This document shows, piece after piece, positions 1-13,600 of a stretch of DNA of 64,000 bases. The DNA lies in NCBI GenBank assembly GCA_963693365.1, contig CAVNZM010000002.1, forward strand, positions 12,896,001 to 12,960,000, read 5' to 3'. Below the pieces are notes generated by a model, which worked only from the letters and a program-made list of their open reading frames with translations, did no database searches and was not told the origin of the DNA. Each line of letters begins with the position of its first letter. The stretch's first letter is position 1. The DNA comes from Amoebidium appalachense. Taxonomy: Eukaryota; Ichthyosporea. The position numbers and the translations under genes were made by a program.

Positions 1-296
1 TTACATACTGCCCGGTTTGATTGGTAGTAGGCATCGAACACTACATTCCATGAGTACATAACACGTGCACTGGCTCACTCATCATGTTTGCTGTAGTGTG
101 AAAGCAAACATTGCGGCCTACGTCGTTCTATTTAGTTTTTCGTTAGTTAGAGTGGCTCTGATAGTGGCTTGCTTCTATGATTTTGTTCTGAATCAACAGT
201 ATGCATTTGTTTTATAATGACTTTATTGATATGCTTATGAAAGAGAAGCAAGCCGGAGATATCACAGATATCTCAGAGAAGAAAATACAAAAACCC
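1..296. other. Left flank, no gene seen
   Basis: AT-rich sequence beyond the stop codon of the LINE remnant. It may be the element's 3' untranslated region or unrelated flank. No coding signal, repeat boundary or target-site duplication was recognised. Confidence 0.4.
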
Positions 297-2128
297 CTAC
301 TCACGGATACGGAGGAGATAACGATTCAAATAATCATACACCCTAGAAAACTCGTTAAACATACAGTGGTTTAACAGATAGTCAATAGAATTAATATCAG
401 GATTATCTAAAAAAGCTAGTCTTCGAATTTCTAACGGAAGAATCTGAGATAAATAAATACATTTATCTAGATGTTTGCGAGAAAAAGGTTCTGCACGAAA
501 GTGACTTAAACATTTATGGAAACTAAGGTTACAACGCCAAAATAAGCATTTCCAAGCAATATCACACGAAGGGGTTAGAATGGCAAAATCGGCAAGTGTG
601 GTAGGTTTACGAGAGGAAGGATGAATATAACGGTAGCTAATTTATATAACGATTGTAGAGAAAATAGACGAGTCTCTAATATAAAAAGAAGCACATGTGC
701 AGGCTCAAGAGTCCTACCATGATACACTTTATCACAACGATGAAGCAAAGCCTTTTGAGCATGAAACCAAGTAACATACTGCTGATACATAGGGGAAGAG
801 AAAAATAACGGAGACAAATATTTAAGAGGATATCTCTGTATGGGAGATAGATTGGGTACAGGACATTTCGCACGAACATTAGAAATGGGAACAGGGCCTA
901 AAGAAGGAAAGAATTGCAACAAAGGATGATAAGAAGGAAGCCTAACCAAATGAAAACAAAAGCGAAGGCCTAACTCATTCATACGCTGACTCGCCGGAGG
1001 GAGACCAAAAACACTCAGCAAAGGAGCCGCCAGAGGATGCCGACGCGAGGTCCGAGAGATGAACTGGATGAAGTCACGCTGAAAGGAATCGAATTCCCGA
1101 AGCGCCGCGCGCTGTTGCCGTGGAGGGGCACACAAGAGTAACGGGAGGCCATATTCGAAACATGGACGAAGAAAAACTTTATAAAGAGTGAGCAGATTAG
1201 CAGGATGGACATTAGAAATACTTGCGAAAATGCCTTGATAGGTGTGTAAACGACCACGCGCACGGGAAATGCGCGAGGTCAAAAGGCGCTCAAAGCAAAT
1301 ACCCTTAGAGGTGAAAGGAATACCTAAATAGTCATAGGAGGACACATCTGGGATAGGTTGATTGTTCAAAGCGTAGTGTGCATGGGGAGAAAAGGTGCCG
1401 CATTTATCTATCCCAATTTTCATGAAATTTCGGAAACACCAATCATCTACTCGAGAAAGCACGGTAGTCATAATAGAAGGGTCATGAGTGACTAAAACAA
1501 TATCATCAGCGAAAAAAAGGCCGGAAACACAAGAGTCGCCTGCAACGGGAAATTGTTGAATTTCTACCGCTAGGTCGTCAATAAAGACATCAAAAAGGAG
1601 GGGACTCAAAAGTGAGCCCTGTAAAAGGCCTCGTGTACGACTGAATCCGTTACTCAGTACCCCATTCACAACGGCAGCCCCATGGGTGCGGTCAAATAAC
1701 GCCTGAAGTAGTCGACCAAAGGGAAGTGGGAGCCCTCGAGTCGCCAACTTATGCCAAAGCAAATTCGGCGGAACCGTGTCGTAGGCATTCTTAAGGTCGA
1801 TGAAGCAAACCTCGCGACATCCCGAACGGATAGTGTCGTGTAAAAGAAGAGCATGAGTATAGCACGAATAAGCATGCCGAAACCCACTTTGAATGTTGCT
1901 TAATCGAAATACATTGGATAAGGTCTCATGCTTGTGGAAGGCGCGCAATATGCAGGACTCGAATAGGCGACGAAGTATGTTCGTTAAGGTGACCGGCCGA
2001 AAAGAAGAAATCGGACCAGTAGAGACCTTCTTGCGGACTGGATTAACAAGAGTGTTATTCCACGACGAAGGAATGAAGCCCAACTCACTATGCATTTGTT
2101 GAAGATTACCCGTTGTTGTCGGCAGCAC
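297..2128 (-). pseudogene. LINE reverse transcriptase, frameshifted near its C-terminus
   Basis: The main frame (2128-575) shows RT motifs in order: a RPVTLTN-type motif 1, SGFRHAYS (motif 2), the palm A box FIDLKNAYDTV with its first catalytic Asp, the B box GLLQGSLLSPLLF, the C box FFADD with the paired Asp, and a YLG motif before the thumb. All three catalytic aspartates are present. The frame stops at 575, but a second frame is open from about 640 down to TAG at 297-299 and reads as a natural continuation (it includes SRKHLDKCIYLSQ and ends in LLRIRE). A single indel at roughly 612-640 therefore splits the protein. The open frame begins at a GTG just inside a TAG near 2155, not at a convincing ATG, so the N-terminal part is missing. 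This is a dead copy. Function follows from the RT family; inactivity is inferred from the truncation and frameshift. Confidence 0.85.
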
Positions 2129-2155
2129 AAGTGCCCACTTTATACCTTTCCACTA
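297..2155 (-). mobile_element. 5'-truncated non-LTR retrotransposon (LINE) fragment
   Basis: The minus strand carries a reverse-transcriptase ORF followed by its C-terminal extension, ending in a TAG at 297-299. No endonuclease domain lies upstream: the RT frame closes at an in-frame TAG near 2155 and flanking sequence follows. Loss of the 5' part is the usual result of incomplete LINE insertion. I saw no poly-A tail, target-site duplication or clear 3' terminus, so the outer limits are approximate. The clade was not determined; the catalytic box reads FADD. Confidence 0.85.
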
Positions 2156-3153
2156 AAGCCCTTCTGCTTGTACACGTAGTACATGCCAAATACCACCTCA
2201 CCGTGTCCTCTAAGACTTACCTATGGGCCACACTCTCTTTTGAGCTACCACCACCAGTACATACCACTACCCAGCCTGGCACAGTCCACGAAAGAGAGAA
2301 ACAAGTTAGATTAGTAGCCTTTGGTAGCCCCCGTCCCTCCCCCCTCCTTGCCCCCCCCCCCCCCCCCCCCCCCCTTCCCCCTTCCCCCCCTCTCCCCCCC
2401 CCCCCCCCCCCCACACACGTCACGAATACACAGTCACAACACACAAGTCACACGCGCGCACAGATACACCCACACACACCGACCCACGCATGCACGCGCA
2501 CGCACGCGCAAGTGCGCACGTAACTTTTTAGTACCTACACACGAAGGCATGCGCACATACACACACACATTGTGTAGGTGGATGACGTTTATTCGTTTCT
2601 CAGTTGAATTCTTTCTTTCAGTCCATTTTTTTTTAATACTACTTGTTTCGGTTGCGGCTTTTTTCAAAAGCGAAGTTCCTTTTTTTTCCCAGTATATCCC
2701 TCGCTTTCTCACACTGTGCGCGTGCACGCGTGAAAGCTTGTGTACACTGTTTGTCACGGTGGCACTGCATGTGTGTGCATACGCTGATGTGTGCACATGT
2801 ACGCTTTTGTCTCACTGTGTGTCACAGTTTTTGGTGGTGGATGGGGCCGGAAGGGGGGGAGAAAGGAGGGGGGGGGGGGGGGGGGGGGGGGGATGTTGTG
2901 TACCCATAAAATATACGCCCCATACCCACCTCATACTCACCTCATGGTGCATATCCTCATCTACACCTCTTCTGGGTGCACACACATGCACACACGAAAA
3001 TTAATACCGAACCCAATGCCTTGGTACTCACTGGGCTACTAGATTAGGTACAGTGCTGGCCCCTGCGGGGTGCAAATCATTGTTCAAACCCGTTGATTTC
3101 TGTCCCAAGCCTCCCGGAGGCATGGTCATCCACCGAATTTCGGAGGGAGACGG

Positions 3154-3155
3154 GG

Positions 3156-3212
<57 letters not shown>

Positions 3213-3260
3213 GGAGGGGGGAGGGGGGGGGGGGGGGGGGGGGGAGGGGGGAGGGGTGGG
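3154..3260. repeat. Long poly-G block
   Basis: About 100 bases of almost uninterrupted G with a few A or T interruptions. It is one of the longest homopolymer blocks in the window and a strong G-quadruplex candidate. Such runs are error-prone in assemblies, so the length is uncertain. Confidence 0.9.
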
Positions 3261-3403
3261 GGGGAGAGGAGGAAGTTCCCGTTAAAAAAATGCTTTTGTG
3301 TGTGTGAGAGGGGAGGAGGGGGGGGGAGGAAATCTTGTTTCTTTCTGTCTCTTATTTTCTCATTTTTTTTTTTTCGTTTCGTTTCTCTTGTTTTTGAGGA
3401 GGA

Positions 3404-3437
<34 letters not shown>

Positions 3438-3769
3438 ATGTTGGTCGAGAGGTAGGGCCTGGCCTCTGAAACGCAGTCAGCGATTGCTCTTTTTTTTTTT
3501 AAAAAAAAATAAATAAAAAGGTTGGTATGCCAATGGCGAAGACCAGCGTTTGTGCAATGGGGTGGGTGTGTGCTCCACTAACAAAGGGAGCGGATTCAGT
3601 TCAGGCGGAGGAAACGTGTCAAATTTTGGAGGGACGTACAAGCTTCTGCCATTTAAAGTTCCCGTACAATTTCCTTTCTTCTTTAGAACTCTCGATCTCT
3701 CTTTTTTTTCCGCATTTCTTCCTTCCTTCCAAGGAAGCCGGTTCCTATCCACTGTGTAACAATCCGAAG

Positions 3770-3816
<47 letters not shown>

Positions 3817-3959
3817 CTTTTTTTCTTTTTTTTTTCTTGTGAGGGTTTTGGTATGGGCAAAAGGGGAGCCTCCTCATGGCTGATCCGGAGGATATCATGA
3901 TCGGAATTGCCTACTGCCAATGGAAATGGCCGCATGATGAGTTTGGTTGTGTGTACCTG

Positions 3960-4020
3960 TGTGCAAGTGTTTGTGTGTGTGTGTGTGTGCGTGTGCGCTT
4001 GTGTGCGTGTGCGCGTGTGT

Positions 4021-4061
<41 letters not shown>

Positions 4062-4064
4062 CCA

Positions 4065-4121
<57 letters not shown>

Positions 4122-4156
4122 CCAATGTGTGTGTCTGTGTCTGTGTGTGTGTGTGT

Positions 4157-4193
<37 letters not shown>

Positions 4194-4253
4194 ATGCGTG
4201 CGTGCGTGTGTGCATGCGTTCGTGCGTGCGTGGGCGTGCGTGCGTGCGTGCGT

Positions 4254-4311
<58 letters not shown>
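3960..4311. repeat. Compound (TG)n microsatellite with GTGC and GCGC interruptions
   Basis: About 350 bp of TG dinucleotides broken by CGCG-containing segments and GTGC tetranucleotides. The alternating purine-pyrimidine run is Z-DNA-prone. The Cys/Val and Thr/His reading frames across it are artefacts. Confidence 0.95.
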
Positions 4312-5520
4312 CGGTGTGCGTGTGCACCGTGTGCCGGGGAACTTCCGCCCCCAGCAACTTGATTGATGTTGTTAATTGCTGATTTTTGAGTTTACGGAAC
4401 CATGCGAAGAAAGCGAGTTACAGTCATAGGGCTGCACGTCAACCTATACTTGCATATAATAAAAGTAAAGAAACAAGACACCACACACTACTGTATGGCT
4501 TGTGGTGTGGTGGGCCTTCATTCTCCGGAGTCCGGGCGCCATGGTTAGATGGTGTCGACAAGTACGTCTGACATGAAACAGGAGGGTTTTGGGGGATCCA
4601 AGGTGGTGGTGCTGAAGAAACCAATCAGCATCCGGATCGGTTTAGCAATTCAAGCCAATTAAAAAGGTTATTGTTTTAATTGGTCGACAAAGCCCTCTAT
4701 TTACCATATAAGGCTACATTCCAAGCCGTCCGTGCGGAGGACTGGCTCACGGCCGGTTTCCCGTGCGCAGCGTCAGACCGTGAGAAGCACGCCCGGTGCC
4801 CGGGATCCCGGAGTCCGAGAAGTGAAGCCTTTGTCAAAAGGGTTGAGCAAAGAGAGAATGTGAAGTGGACTTCGTGTATCAAACGGGACAAAGCTTGAGT
4901 GTTGTAGTGCAAAGAAACGAGTTTGAGTGCTGTGTTGTTGGTGCCTGTAGTTTGTGAGCGTTTGTTGGTCTGGGGATCTTGCCATCCGGCGCTGGCCTAG
5001 AAGGATTTTTCTGGAGAACGAGCTGCTATCTCACAGTGAGTTTCTGGTGTACAAGAGCAAAAAGAGTCCAGGATCGCTGTTGACAAAGAAAAAGAGCTTA
5101 TGATACCTGTGCTCGTGTTCCTGACAAGTCCTTCTCCCCCCAATTGCACGCTCTTGACATCTTGTGACACAAAGTGTACCTTGGGAAGGGTTCTTTTGTG
5201 TTGACTCGCATCGGTTGCGCTAGCTGCCCTTTCCCGTTTTCTTTCCAGGCAACACACGACTCTGCTTCCTTTAAGCACAATGTAAAATAACCGCTCACTA
5301 TTGTTGCCTCATTCACTCTGACGTTTCACAGACTAAACTTTCTCTGGACACGTTCGTTCAAACACCTAACACTCTCCCTTGCTTCCCGCCTCCTTCCTCC
5401 CCTTGGCCCCCGCCTCTTATACCCTCCCCCCGCCCCCCCACCTACCCACCCACCTCTCGACCGCCTCCCTCTCCCCCCCCCTCCTCCCCACTTAGCCGCC
5501 AGGCGGCACTTGCACAGAAA

Positions 5521-6627
5521 ATGCTACCCATTGTGGTCTCCCCCCTGTTTACACCCCTGGCATCACTGGCTGGAGGCAGCATGATCGGTGAGTTGATTAT
5601 CCGTTTCTTGCTCCACGGGTTTCTTGCTCCATGCTCTAGTAACTTTTGGTCAGCACCGTGACCCTCGGAAATACTTTTCTCACCTTGTCCCTGTTGTCCC
5701 TTCCATCTCCCTGTTGCTGCTCCCAACCCGCTTTCTCTCTTACACCTTGAACCTGAAAGCCCCCCTCCCCCCCTCCTCCCTCCCCCCCCTCCCCGCCTCC
5801 CCCCCCCCCCCCCCTCCCCCCCTTCCTACCCCCCTTCGTTCACCCCTCCTCCCCTCTGTTTTCCCCTTGTCCCATGCATTCTTGCAGCTGCGGGTGCCCT
5901 GTCTTTCTGTTTCCTTTTCTTGTAACTAGTATTACTCAACTGCATAACCATGCAATCGTGTCTTGGTATTTCCAGCACATTTAACAAGTTGCCCTTACAG
6001 GAGCCTCCTCCAGTATAATGCTCGGTGCTACAGGTGGGTGGTCCCCCCCCCTCCCCCCCCCCCCCCCCCCCCCTCGTCCCCCCCTCCCCTCCCCCTCCCC
6101 CCCCCCCCCCCCCCCCGAATCTCCTGTGTGAAAAGATCTTGAAAAAGAAAGGGAGAAAACCAGGGGAAAGCACAGATGTGGGATCGGGGCTGTTGCAGTT
6201 CGCTTCGGTCAAGAGGGAGTTAAACTATACTCGGGATAGTGGGTGGTGGCCTTGTGTGCCTTGGTGTATGTGAGTTAGGGGAATGGGCAGAAAAAAATGC
6301 TACTAAAAATTGGTTGTTGATTTTCATTCAGTGTGTTTCTGTAAGAGCGGGGGGAAGGGGGGGGGAGGAGGGGAGGAGGGAAGGGCTGGGGGGGGGGGGA
6401 GATACGACCATACACGCAAGTAGGGTAGGTTGATTTGCGCTCTCTGTCTTCCCCTTTCTCCTCGCCCCCCCCGCTAATCTCCTGCTATATCCACCCTACC
6501 TTTCTCGCACTCACACGTGTGCATCAATCCCCCTTAACAATTACTCATCACAAAAACTCGGTGTCTGAGTTGAACTGTATTCTGTCACTCATCGGTGCAT
6601 ATCTAATCCCCGCACACTGCGCTGTTT

Positions 6628-6664
<37 letters not shown>

Positions 6665-8463
6665 ACGCACACACACAGACAAAAAAAAAAAAAAAGAGAG
6701 AGAGAAAAGAAAGAAAGAAACAAAGTACGAGAAGGAAAGATACCAGAAAAACACCACAGAACCCCATCACCCACCACTGTGCCTGCTTACCCCCCTCTCA
6801 CTCATGATCTTTATCCACAGGCCGTGTCATGGGCATATCTGGAATCATCAACGGGGTGGTGACTGGTGCCAAAGACAGAACCTGGAGACTGGTATCCCCC
6901 CCCCCTCCCCCCCTTCTTCCCTCTCTTTTCATCCCCTGGTTTGCCTGTAACCAACCCCCCCCCCCCCCCCCCCCCCCCCCCCGCCCTCCCCCTGGTACCC
7001 CATCCGTCCCTGATTATTCCCCCCTCTCCCCCCTTCCCTTCCTCCCCCCCCCCCCCCCCCCCTGCTTATGACGCATACTGTGCGCATGGCTGATGTTGCA
7101 TACTTGAATGTTTGCCTTTGCATGTGTCCTGCACCATGCTTCTCATCGTGTATGCATACTTCGTACCGTGTTCCGCATTCAAATCCCCCCAGTCTTCTTT
7201 CAGAGCTGTCCTTTCAGGACAGACCACGGTGTGGAGACCGCTTTACTTCCATGCAACCGGGCATGGTTGCCCTGTGTCGTGCATCTGTAAGCACATACGC
7301 ATTTTTCGCTGCACTGCTTTAGTTGGCACACACATCTTTACCGTTTTGCTCACCTTGCTTGCATAAGCAACCCTGCTCGTCTTTGGTCAAGACGGGTTGA
7401 CCCTTTCAAGTTCAGTTGATGCTGCTGTCTGAGTTGGAGAGTCGTATATACGCGGGCTAAGGGGTCGAAACTCAGACGCAATTGATGACTTGGGCCCTCC
7501 CTGAGGATGGGCTCTGCTTATGACGCATACTGTGCGCATGGCTGATGTTGCATACTTGAATGTTTGTTTGCCTTTGCATGTGTCCTGCACCATGCTTCTC
7601 ATCGTGTATGCGTACTTCGTACCGCGTTCCGCATTCAAATCCCCTCCCCCCCCCCCCCCCCCCCCCCCCCAACACACACACCCACCCCCCCCATTTCCTG
7701 CTACATGGTATGATAAAACATCCACACACACCCTGTCCGCTGTTCAATCACGCAAATCGCTTCCTCTTACCCTCCCCTTGCACCCACTTGTCAACCAGTA
7801 TGCCAGCCTGCCCTTCTCACACCTGTTCGGAAACAACCCCCCCCCCCCCCCCCCCCCGACGGGGGAGCTTCCTAGAAGCCCCGTCTCCTGAGTTCCTATC
7901 TATATTTTTCTTGCTTCTGCTTACTGCTGCAACTTTAACCCCCGGCCTTTCCCACTGCCCTTGCCTGCATAAGCAACCCTGCTCGTCTCTGATCAAGACG
8001 GGTGACCTACTCATGTTCAAGTGAAACAGTATCTGAGTTGGGTTTCGTTAACGAGGGGAATAGGTCGAAACTCGGGTACTGTGGATGACGTGGGCCCCCC
8101 CTGAGGATGGGCTCTGCTTATTATGCATACTCTTTATGTATGGCTTGCATTCTGCATCGTGTTATCCGTTTGTTCTTGTGTACTTCGTACTTTTTGACGC
8201 ATTCAAACCCCCCCCCCCCCCCCCTCCTCATCCCATCTCCCATCCCCCAGAACCATCACCACCAACCCCCCCCCCCCCCCCCCCCCCCCCGGCGTCCAGC
8301 TGTGGAATTCTAAAGACTTGCCCCCCCCCCCCCCCCCCCCCCCCCCCGGCCTACAATGATTTCTGCTTGCGAGGCACCTTCTTTATGTGTGCTTTGCACT
8401 CTGCAATGTTTTCTCCGTCGTGAGCGTGTACTTCGTGCTCTGTAACACACTCTAACCCCCCCT

Positions 8464-8502
<39 letters not shown>

Positions 8503-8693
8503 AAAAAGTCGTTCCTTGGAGGCATGCTTGCTGGAGGTGCCGCACTGACTGCCGTGTCACCTGCGGCCATTGGGGCCATACCGGTAAACGCTGCCGCGCT
8601 ATTGGCTGCAGGCACTGTGGTGGGCTTCGGCACACAGGTAAATCACTACCCCCCTCCTCCCCCCCCCCCCCCCCCAAAATAAAAAAAATAAAA

Positions 8694-8727
<34 letters not shown>

Positions 8728-9849
8728 CACAACCCCAAACCCCCCCCCCTTCCCCCTCCCCCCCCCCCCCCTTCAAAAAAAACAAACAAACAAAAAAAAC
8801 TCATACCCTTTCTGCCGTGCTGATTAATCAGATTGAGTTTTCTGACTCAATTGCACAAACCTCTTCTTGCCCTCCCCCCTCTCCCCCCTCCCCCTCCGCC
8901 CCCCCCAAAAAAAACAGATGGGCAGTGGATGCACTAGTGGGCATGGTGTGTGTGGGTTGCCAAGGTTCTCCATGCGATCCCTTGTGGCCGTGTCGTCCTT
9001 CATGACTACAGGCATACTCACACGTACAGCAATCACACACAGGTTTGCAACATCCCCCCTCTCCCTTCCCCTTTCCTTTCACACATACACACACACACAC
9101 GACGCAAGACACACACAAACGTCTGCAAGGGCACACAGGCTTACACACATGGGCATACACAAAAGCAAGCACGCGCACACCAACTAACACACAACCCTAC
9201 ACAAACACTCTTGCAAACACACACACAGGCACACGTTTGCATTTTGTGAGCACACGAACGAACATGCACACCCATGCACACACGTACACACACGCACATG
9301 CGTGCCTTTGCCTCCAGTGACCTTTTATGCATTGAACGAGGAACAGAGGATTCTTTTGTTATTGTGTCATGGATAGCACTACCTGTTTCGTTTCTGACTA
9401 TTCTTCAGTGGTAGTCGATGCATGCCCCCTCCCCTTTTCCTCCTTCCTACCCTCCTCCCTCATTACTGCAAAGCCTGAACATGGACACATCAACAAATGA
9501 AAGCAACCCCCCCCCCCCCCCCCCATCTGCCCTTCCCCCCCCCCTTTCCGAAAAAACAATATAGAACAAACTACAAAACATCAACCACCTACAGCTTCGC
9601 TTTTCTCAAAAACACACACACCACCCACCCACCACAACTTTCTGACACCACCCACTCACCCAATCACCAACACACACGCCTATTCACCTCCACACATACA
9701 CCCACACTCACCCCCACCCACCCACACAAACAAACAACCACACCCGTTCAGGCACACAAAGATACATGCATGCTTACACCCAGGCACATACGCCCCTACA
9801 CACACCCCCGTGCACACGGCACACACACACACACGCACGCACGCACACA

Positions 9850-9905
<56 letters not shown>

Positions 9906-10668
9906 GAGTTGCTGAGTGGTCTGATTACTGCTGGTGGCTCTGTTACCGAGCTCACCAGTGGCCTTGCTATCACAAACCCATCACTGGTAACTCCCCCCTT
10001 CCCCCTCCTCCCCCCCTTCACCCGCTCCTCTCCTCCCCCCCTCGTCACTCGCTCCTCCCCCTTCCCCCTCCCACCCCCTTGTTTCCCCTCCTCCCTCCTC
10101 CTCTCCCCCCTCCGTCCCATGTCCCCCCCCCCCCCCCCCCCCCCCACAATCTTCCCCCATCTTCCCCCTATCCGCTTCACACACGCAAAAATTGAACAAG
10201 GCGGTGTGGATGGTGTGTGGGTGATGTGTGGGTCATTTTAGCAATAAGCCCTATTCTGATGTTGTTTTCTTCTTTGTACTTCTAGTTCTCCCTTCCTGTG
10301 GTGCATATTTCCTTCTCATGCTGCATATTTCTCTTTCTCATGCTGTATACCTTATTATGTTGCATACTCCCTTCTTATTTTTGGATATCCTCTCATTTAT
10401 ATTATGTACTCCTCGTGTCTCATACTACTTATATTGCATACTTCCTCTTTATGCTTAGTAATTGCTCTCCTCTCGAATAGTCTTGCTATTTTGAATACTC
10501 CCAGTATGGTCGTTATGCATGTCACAACCCCCTGCACCACACTTTGGGCTGTATTCTGCGTAAACCGCCCTCTGCAATTTGCACTGTTCTGACTTACATT
10601 CCCTACCCACCCCATCCTCTTCCCCACCCCCACCCCCACCCCTACCATCACACCCCGTCCCATCCCCC

Positions 10669-10699
<31 letters not shown>

Positions 10700-13600
10700 A
10701 AAAAAAAAAAAAAACACACACACACCCCTCACCCCACCCCACCCTCCACCCTCTCTCTCCCCCCCCCTCCCCCCCCCCCCCCCCCCCCCCCTCTCACCCC
10801 TCCCCCCCCTCCCCCCACCCATAGGTGTTTGGTGGTCTTGCAGCAGGCACCCTTCTCCACGTCATGCGTCAGGCGCTGACCCAAAATGCAGCCCCAGACA
10901 ATTTTAAGTCCATAGCCAGTTCATATGCTTCCGGTGCCCTGTTTTCTGTCGGGTTGGGTGTGAGTGGAATGTACGTATCTCTCTCTCTCTCTCTTTCTCT
11001 TTATCGCCATCTCTATCTCCCTCCCTCTTCCTCTGTCCCTCTCTCTCTTCCTCACACACACACTCTCTCCCCCATTCTCTCTTTCTCTCTCTCTCCCCCC
11101 CCTCTCCCCCCCCCCCCCCCCCCCCCCCCTCTCTATCAAAGTAGCTATCCCCCTCCCCTCCCCCTCCCCCTTTCCCCCCTGGCCGGTAATTGGGATCGCT
11201 CTCATACTTTCCATTTCTGGGCCTTGCCATTCCCCTTTCCCAAAGCTTTACATTTCCTCTTGTCTCTGCCAGGGAATCCATCCCCCTCCCCCCCCCCCCC
11301 CCCCCCCCCCCCCCCGGGAAGTATCGACTTAGGTATCGACGGGGAACTTCCTAGAAGCCCCGTCTCCTGAGTTCCTATCTATATTTTTCTTGCTTCTGCT
11401 TACTGCTGCAACTTTAACCCCCGGCCTTTCCCACTGCCCTTGCCTGCATAAGCAACCCTGCTCGTCTCTGATCAAGACGGGTGACCTACTCATGTTCAAG
11501 TGAAACAGTATCTGAGTTGGGTTTCGTTAACGAGGGGAATAGGTCGAAACTCGGGTACTGTGGATGACGTGGGCCCCCCCTGAGGATGGGCTCTGCTTAT
11601 TATGCATACTCTTTATGTATGGCTTGCATTCTGCATCGTGTTATCCGTTTGTTCTTGTGTACTTCGTACTTTTTGACGCATTCAAACCCCCCCCCCCCCC
11701 TTCCCTCCCCCACCCACCCACCCGTTTGATAATTATCACGCTTGTGCCAGCAAGATCCAAACTCGAACATCGAATCGTTGCTTAGCAGACCCCCTTCTTT
11801 GAAATTCGGCTAAAGCAGGTTGGTATAGGATCGCGGTGCGCCTAGCGATTGGCCACATATCAACTAAAATTGAATGCCGATACGCAGACAGCCAATCAAG
11901 CGTACTCTATTTGATATGTAATTCCAGGGTAACCATTGGGTCGCAGTTTGTCGCATTTTTTTCGTCATCTGTCGCATAATCTTGCTGACGTCATCGGTTC
12001 CATGCGGCGAACGATCAGAATTGCTCTCGAGGAAAAAATTCTAAGTCTTTTGGCCCTCCCTTAGTGTAGACCTGTGAAGCACGTGACTTTTGTTGGGAAG
12101 CGGAGTCCTAAACTTAAGTTTACCAATAGTTACCTTATTTTAGAAAGTTTAAAAAAAATTGGACCAATAGTTCAAAAGTTATAGCGTTTTTATGAAGTTT
12201 TTTCATTTGCCGTTGTTGGGGCCCAGTCAGAGAGCCGCAAATCGGACCAAAAAATGAGTTTTGACCTTTCAGATTTACGGTTGGCTGTTCGACTTTGGGG
12301 TTTGCTGCTTGTGCCATTTCAGAACGTCTCGTTCGAGGGGTTAGTTAAGTATTAGTGCTCAGACCCGACTACGATGTTTATACGGAAGTAAGATTATGCT
12401 AAGTATCGATATACACGGTCAAAAACGTCGGCATTCTAGTGCCCCACTACCCCCCGCCTGTCCCTAACTCTTGCTACCATTCAACTCACTACCATACTTT
12501 TACTATCTAACACCACCCACTTTCCCTCTATCTTATAGGTCTGACCCCACAAAGGTCCTCGGCTTTTTGGATGTTCTCGGTGTCTGGGATCCCAGCCTCG
12601 CCTTTGTAAACACCCCCCACCCCCCACCCACCCACCCACCCACCCCCCACCCTCATTTGCCTTCCCCCCCCCCCCCCCTTAGGTATCGACGGGGGAGCTT
12701 CCTAGAAGCCCCGTCTCCTGAGTTCCTATCTATATTTTTCTTGCTTCTGCTTACTGCTGCAACTTTAACCCCCGGCCTTTCCCACTGCCCTTGCCTGCAT
12801 AAGCAACCCTGCTCGTCTCTGATCAAGACGGGTGACCTACTCATGTTCAAGTGAAACAGTATCTGAGTTGGGTTTCGTTAACGAGGGGAATAGGTCGAAA
12901 CTCGGGTACTGTGGATGACGTGGGCCCCCCCTGAGGATGGGCTCTGCTTATTATGCATACTCTTTATGTATGGCTTGCATTCTGCATCGTGTTATCCGTT
13001 TGTTCTTGTGTACTTCGTACTTTTTGACGCATTCAAACCCCCCCCCCCCCGGCCCTGTTATTATGGGTTTCTGCGTTAGTTGAATGGATCGGAACTCGGG
13101 TATTTTGGATGACTTGGCCCCATTGAGGATGGGATCTACTCATGTTGAATCTCTGTGTTGTGTGTGTGCCGTTAATGCATTTCCACATCACACATTGCTC
13201 TTTGCGGGCAGCGCCAAGCCGTGCACAACGCGATAGTAATTTTCCTAAGTGTGGATCCCGAATAATCAGGTGTGTAGTAGAAATACCATACCGCCGCAGG
13301 TGCTGGTTCACATGCAGTCTATTGGACATCTGACAAGAAATGCTTGGTAAACCTAGTCGAATTGGGTGTGTTACCATTTTCATTCAAACTGTATTCAAGC
13401 ATGGCACATAAAGATGTGGTGCATGGGAACATCTCTATGGACCGTCATTGGCTGGTAAAGAAATTTCTTGAGTCTTTAAAGACAATCACTTCCAACCCAA
13501 TCATCATTGGGGATTTTTCTTGTTGTATGACCGTTGCAACTTTAAGTCATGTCAGAGCTACAACTCTTTCCCATTGCCCACACAGGTGATGGGTGGTGCC

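Larger units (their letters stand above)
2156..5495. other. Repeat-rich intergenic region upstream of gene A
   Basis: This stretch holds poly-C runs near 2350-2412, poly-G runs near 2870-2893, 3154-3260 and 3410-3435, a pyrimidine-rich block at 3640-3830, and a long TG-rich tract (3960-4311). The interval 4320-5480 is ordinary mixed sequence that presumably includes the gene A promoter and 5' leader. I found no exon there with convincing splice sites and no clear TATA box. Confidence 0.5.

Noticed and set aside
3876-4382. Cys/Val-rich and His/Thr-rich open frames (also at 20.5-23.8, 31.9, 36.9, 42.3, 54.0, 56.5 and 60.1 kb)
   Set aside because: They are six-frame translations of (TG)n/(CA)n microsatellites. 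They occur in several frames and both strands at once and have no splice or start context.
7859-8207. Subfamily I repeats as tRNA-derived SINEs
   Set aside because: GGTCGAAACTC recalls a B box, but I could not find a matching A box or a tRNA-like fold, so the origin is left open.
8085-8423. ORF starting MTWAPPEDG that recurs at 11564 and 15266
   Set aside because: The ORF recurs because it lies in copies of the dispersed repeat. It runs straight into poly-C and has no coding character.
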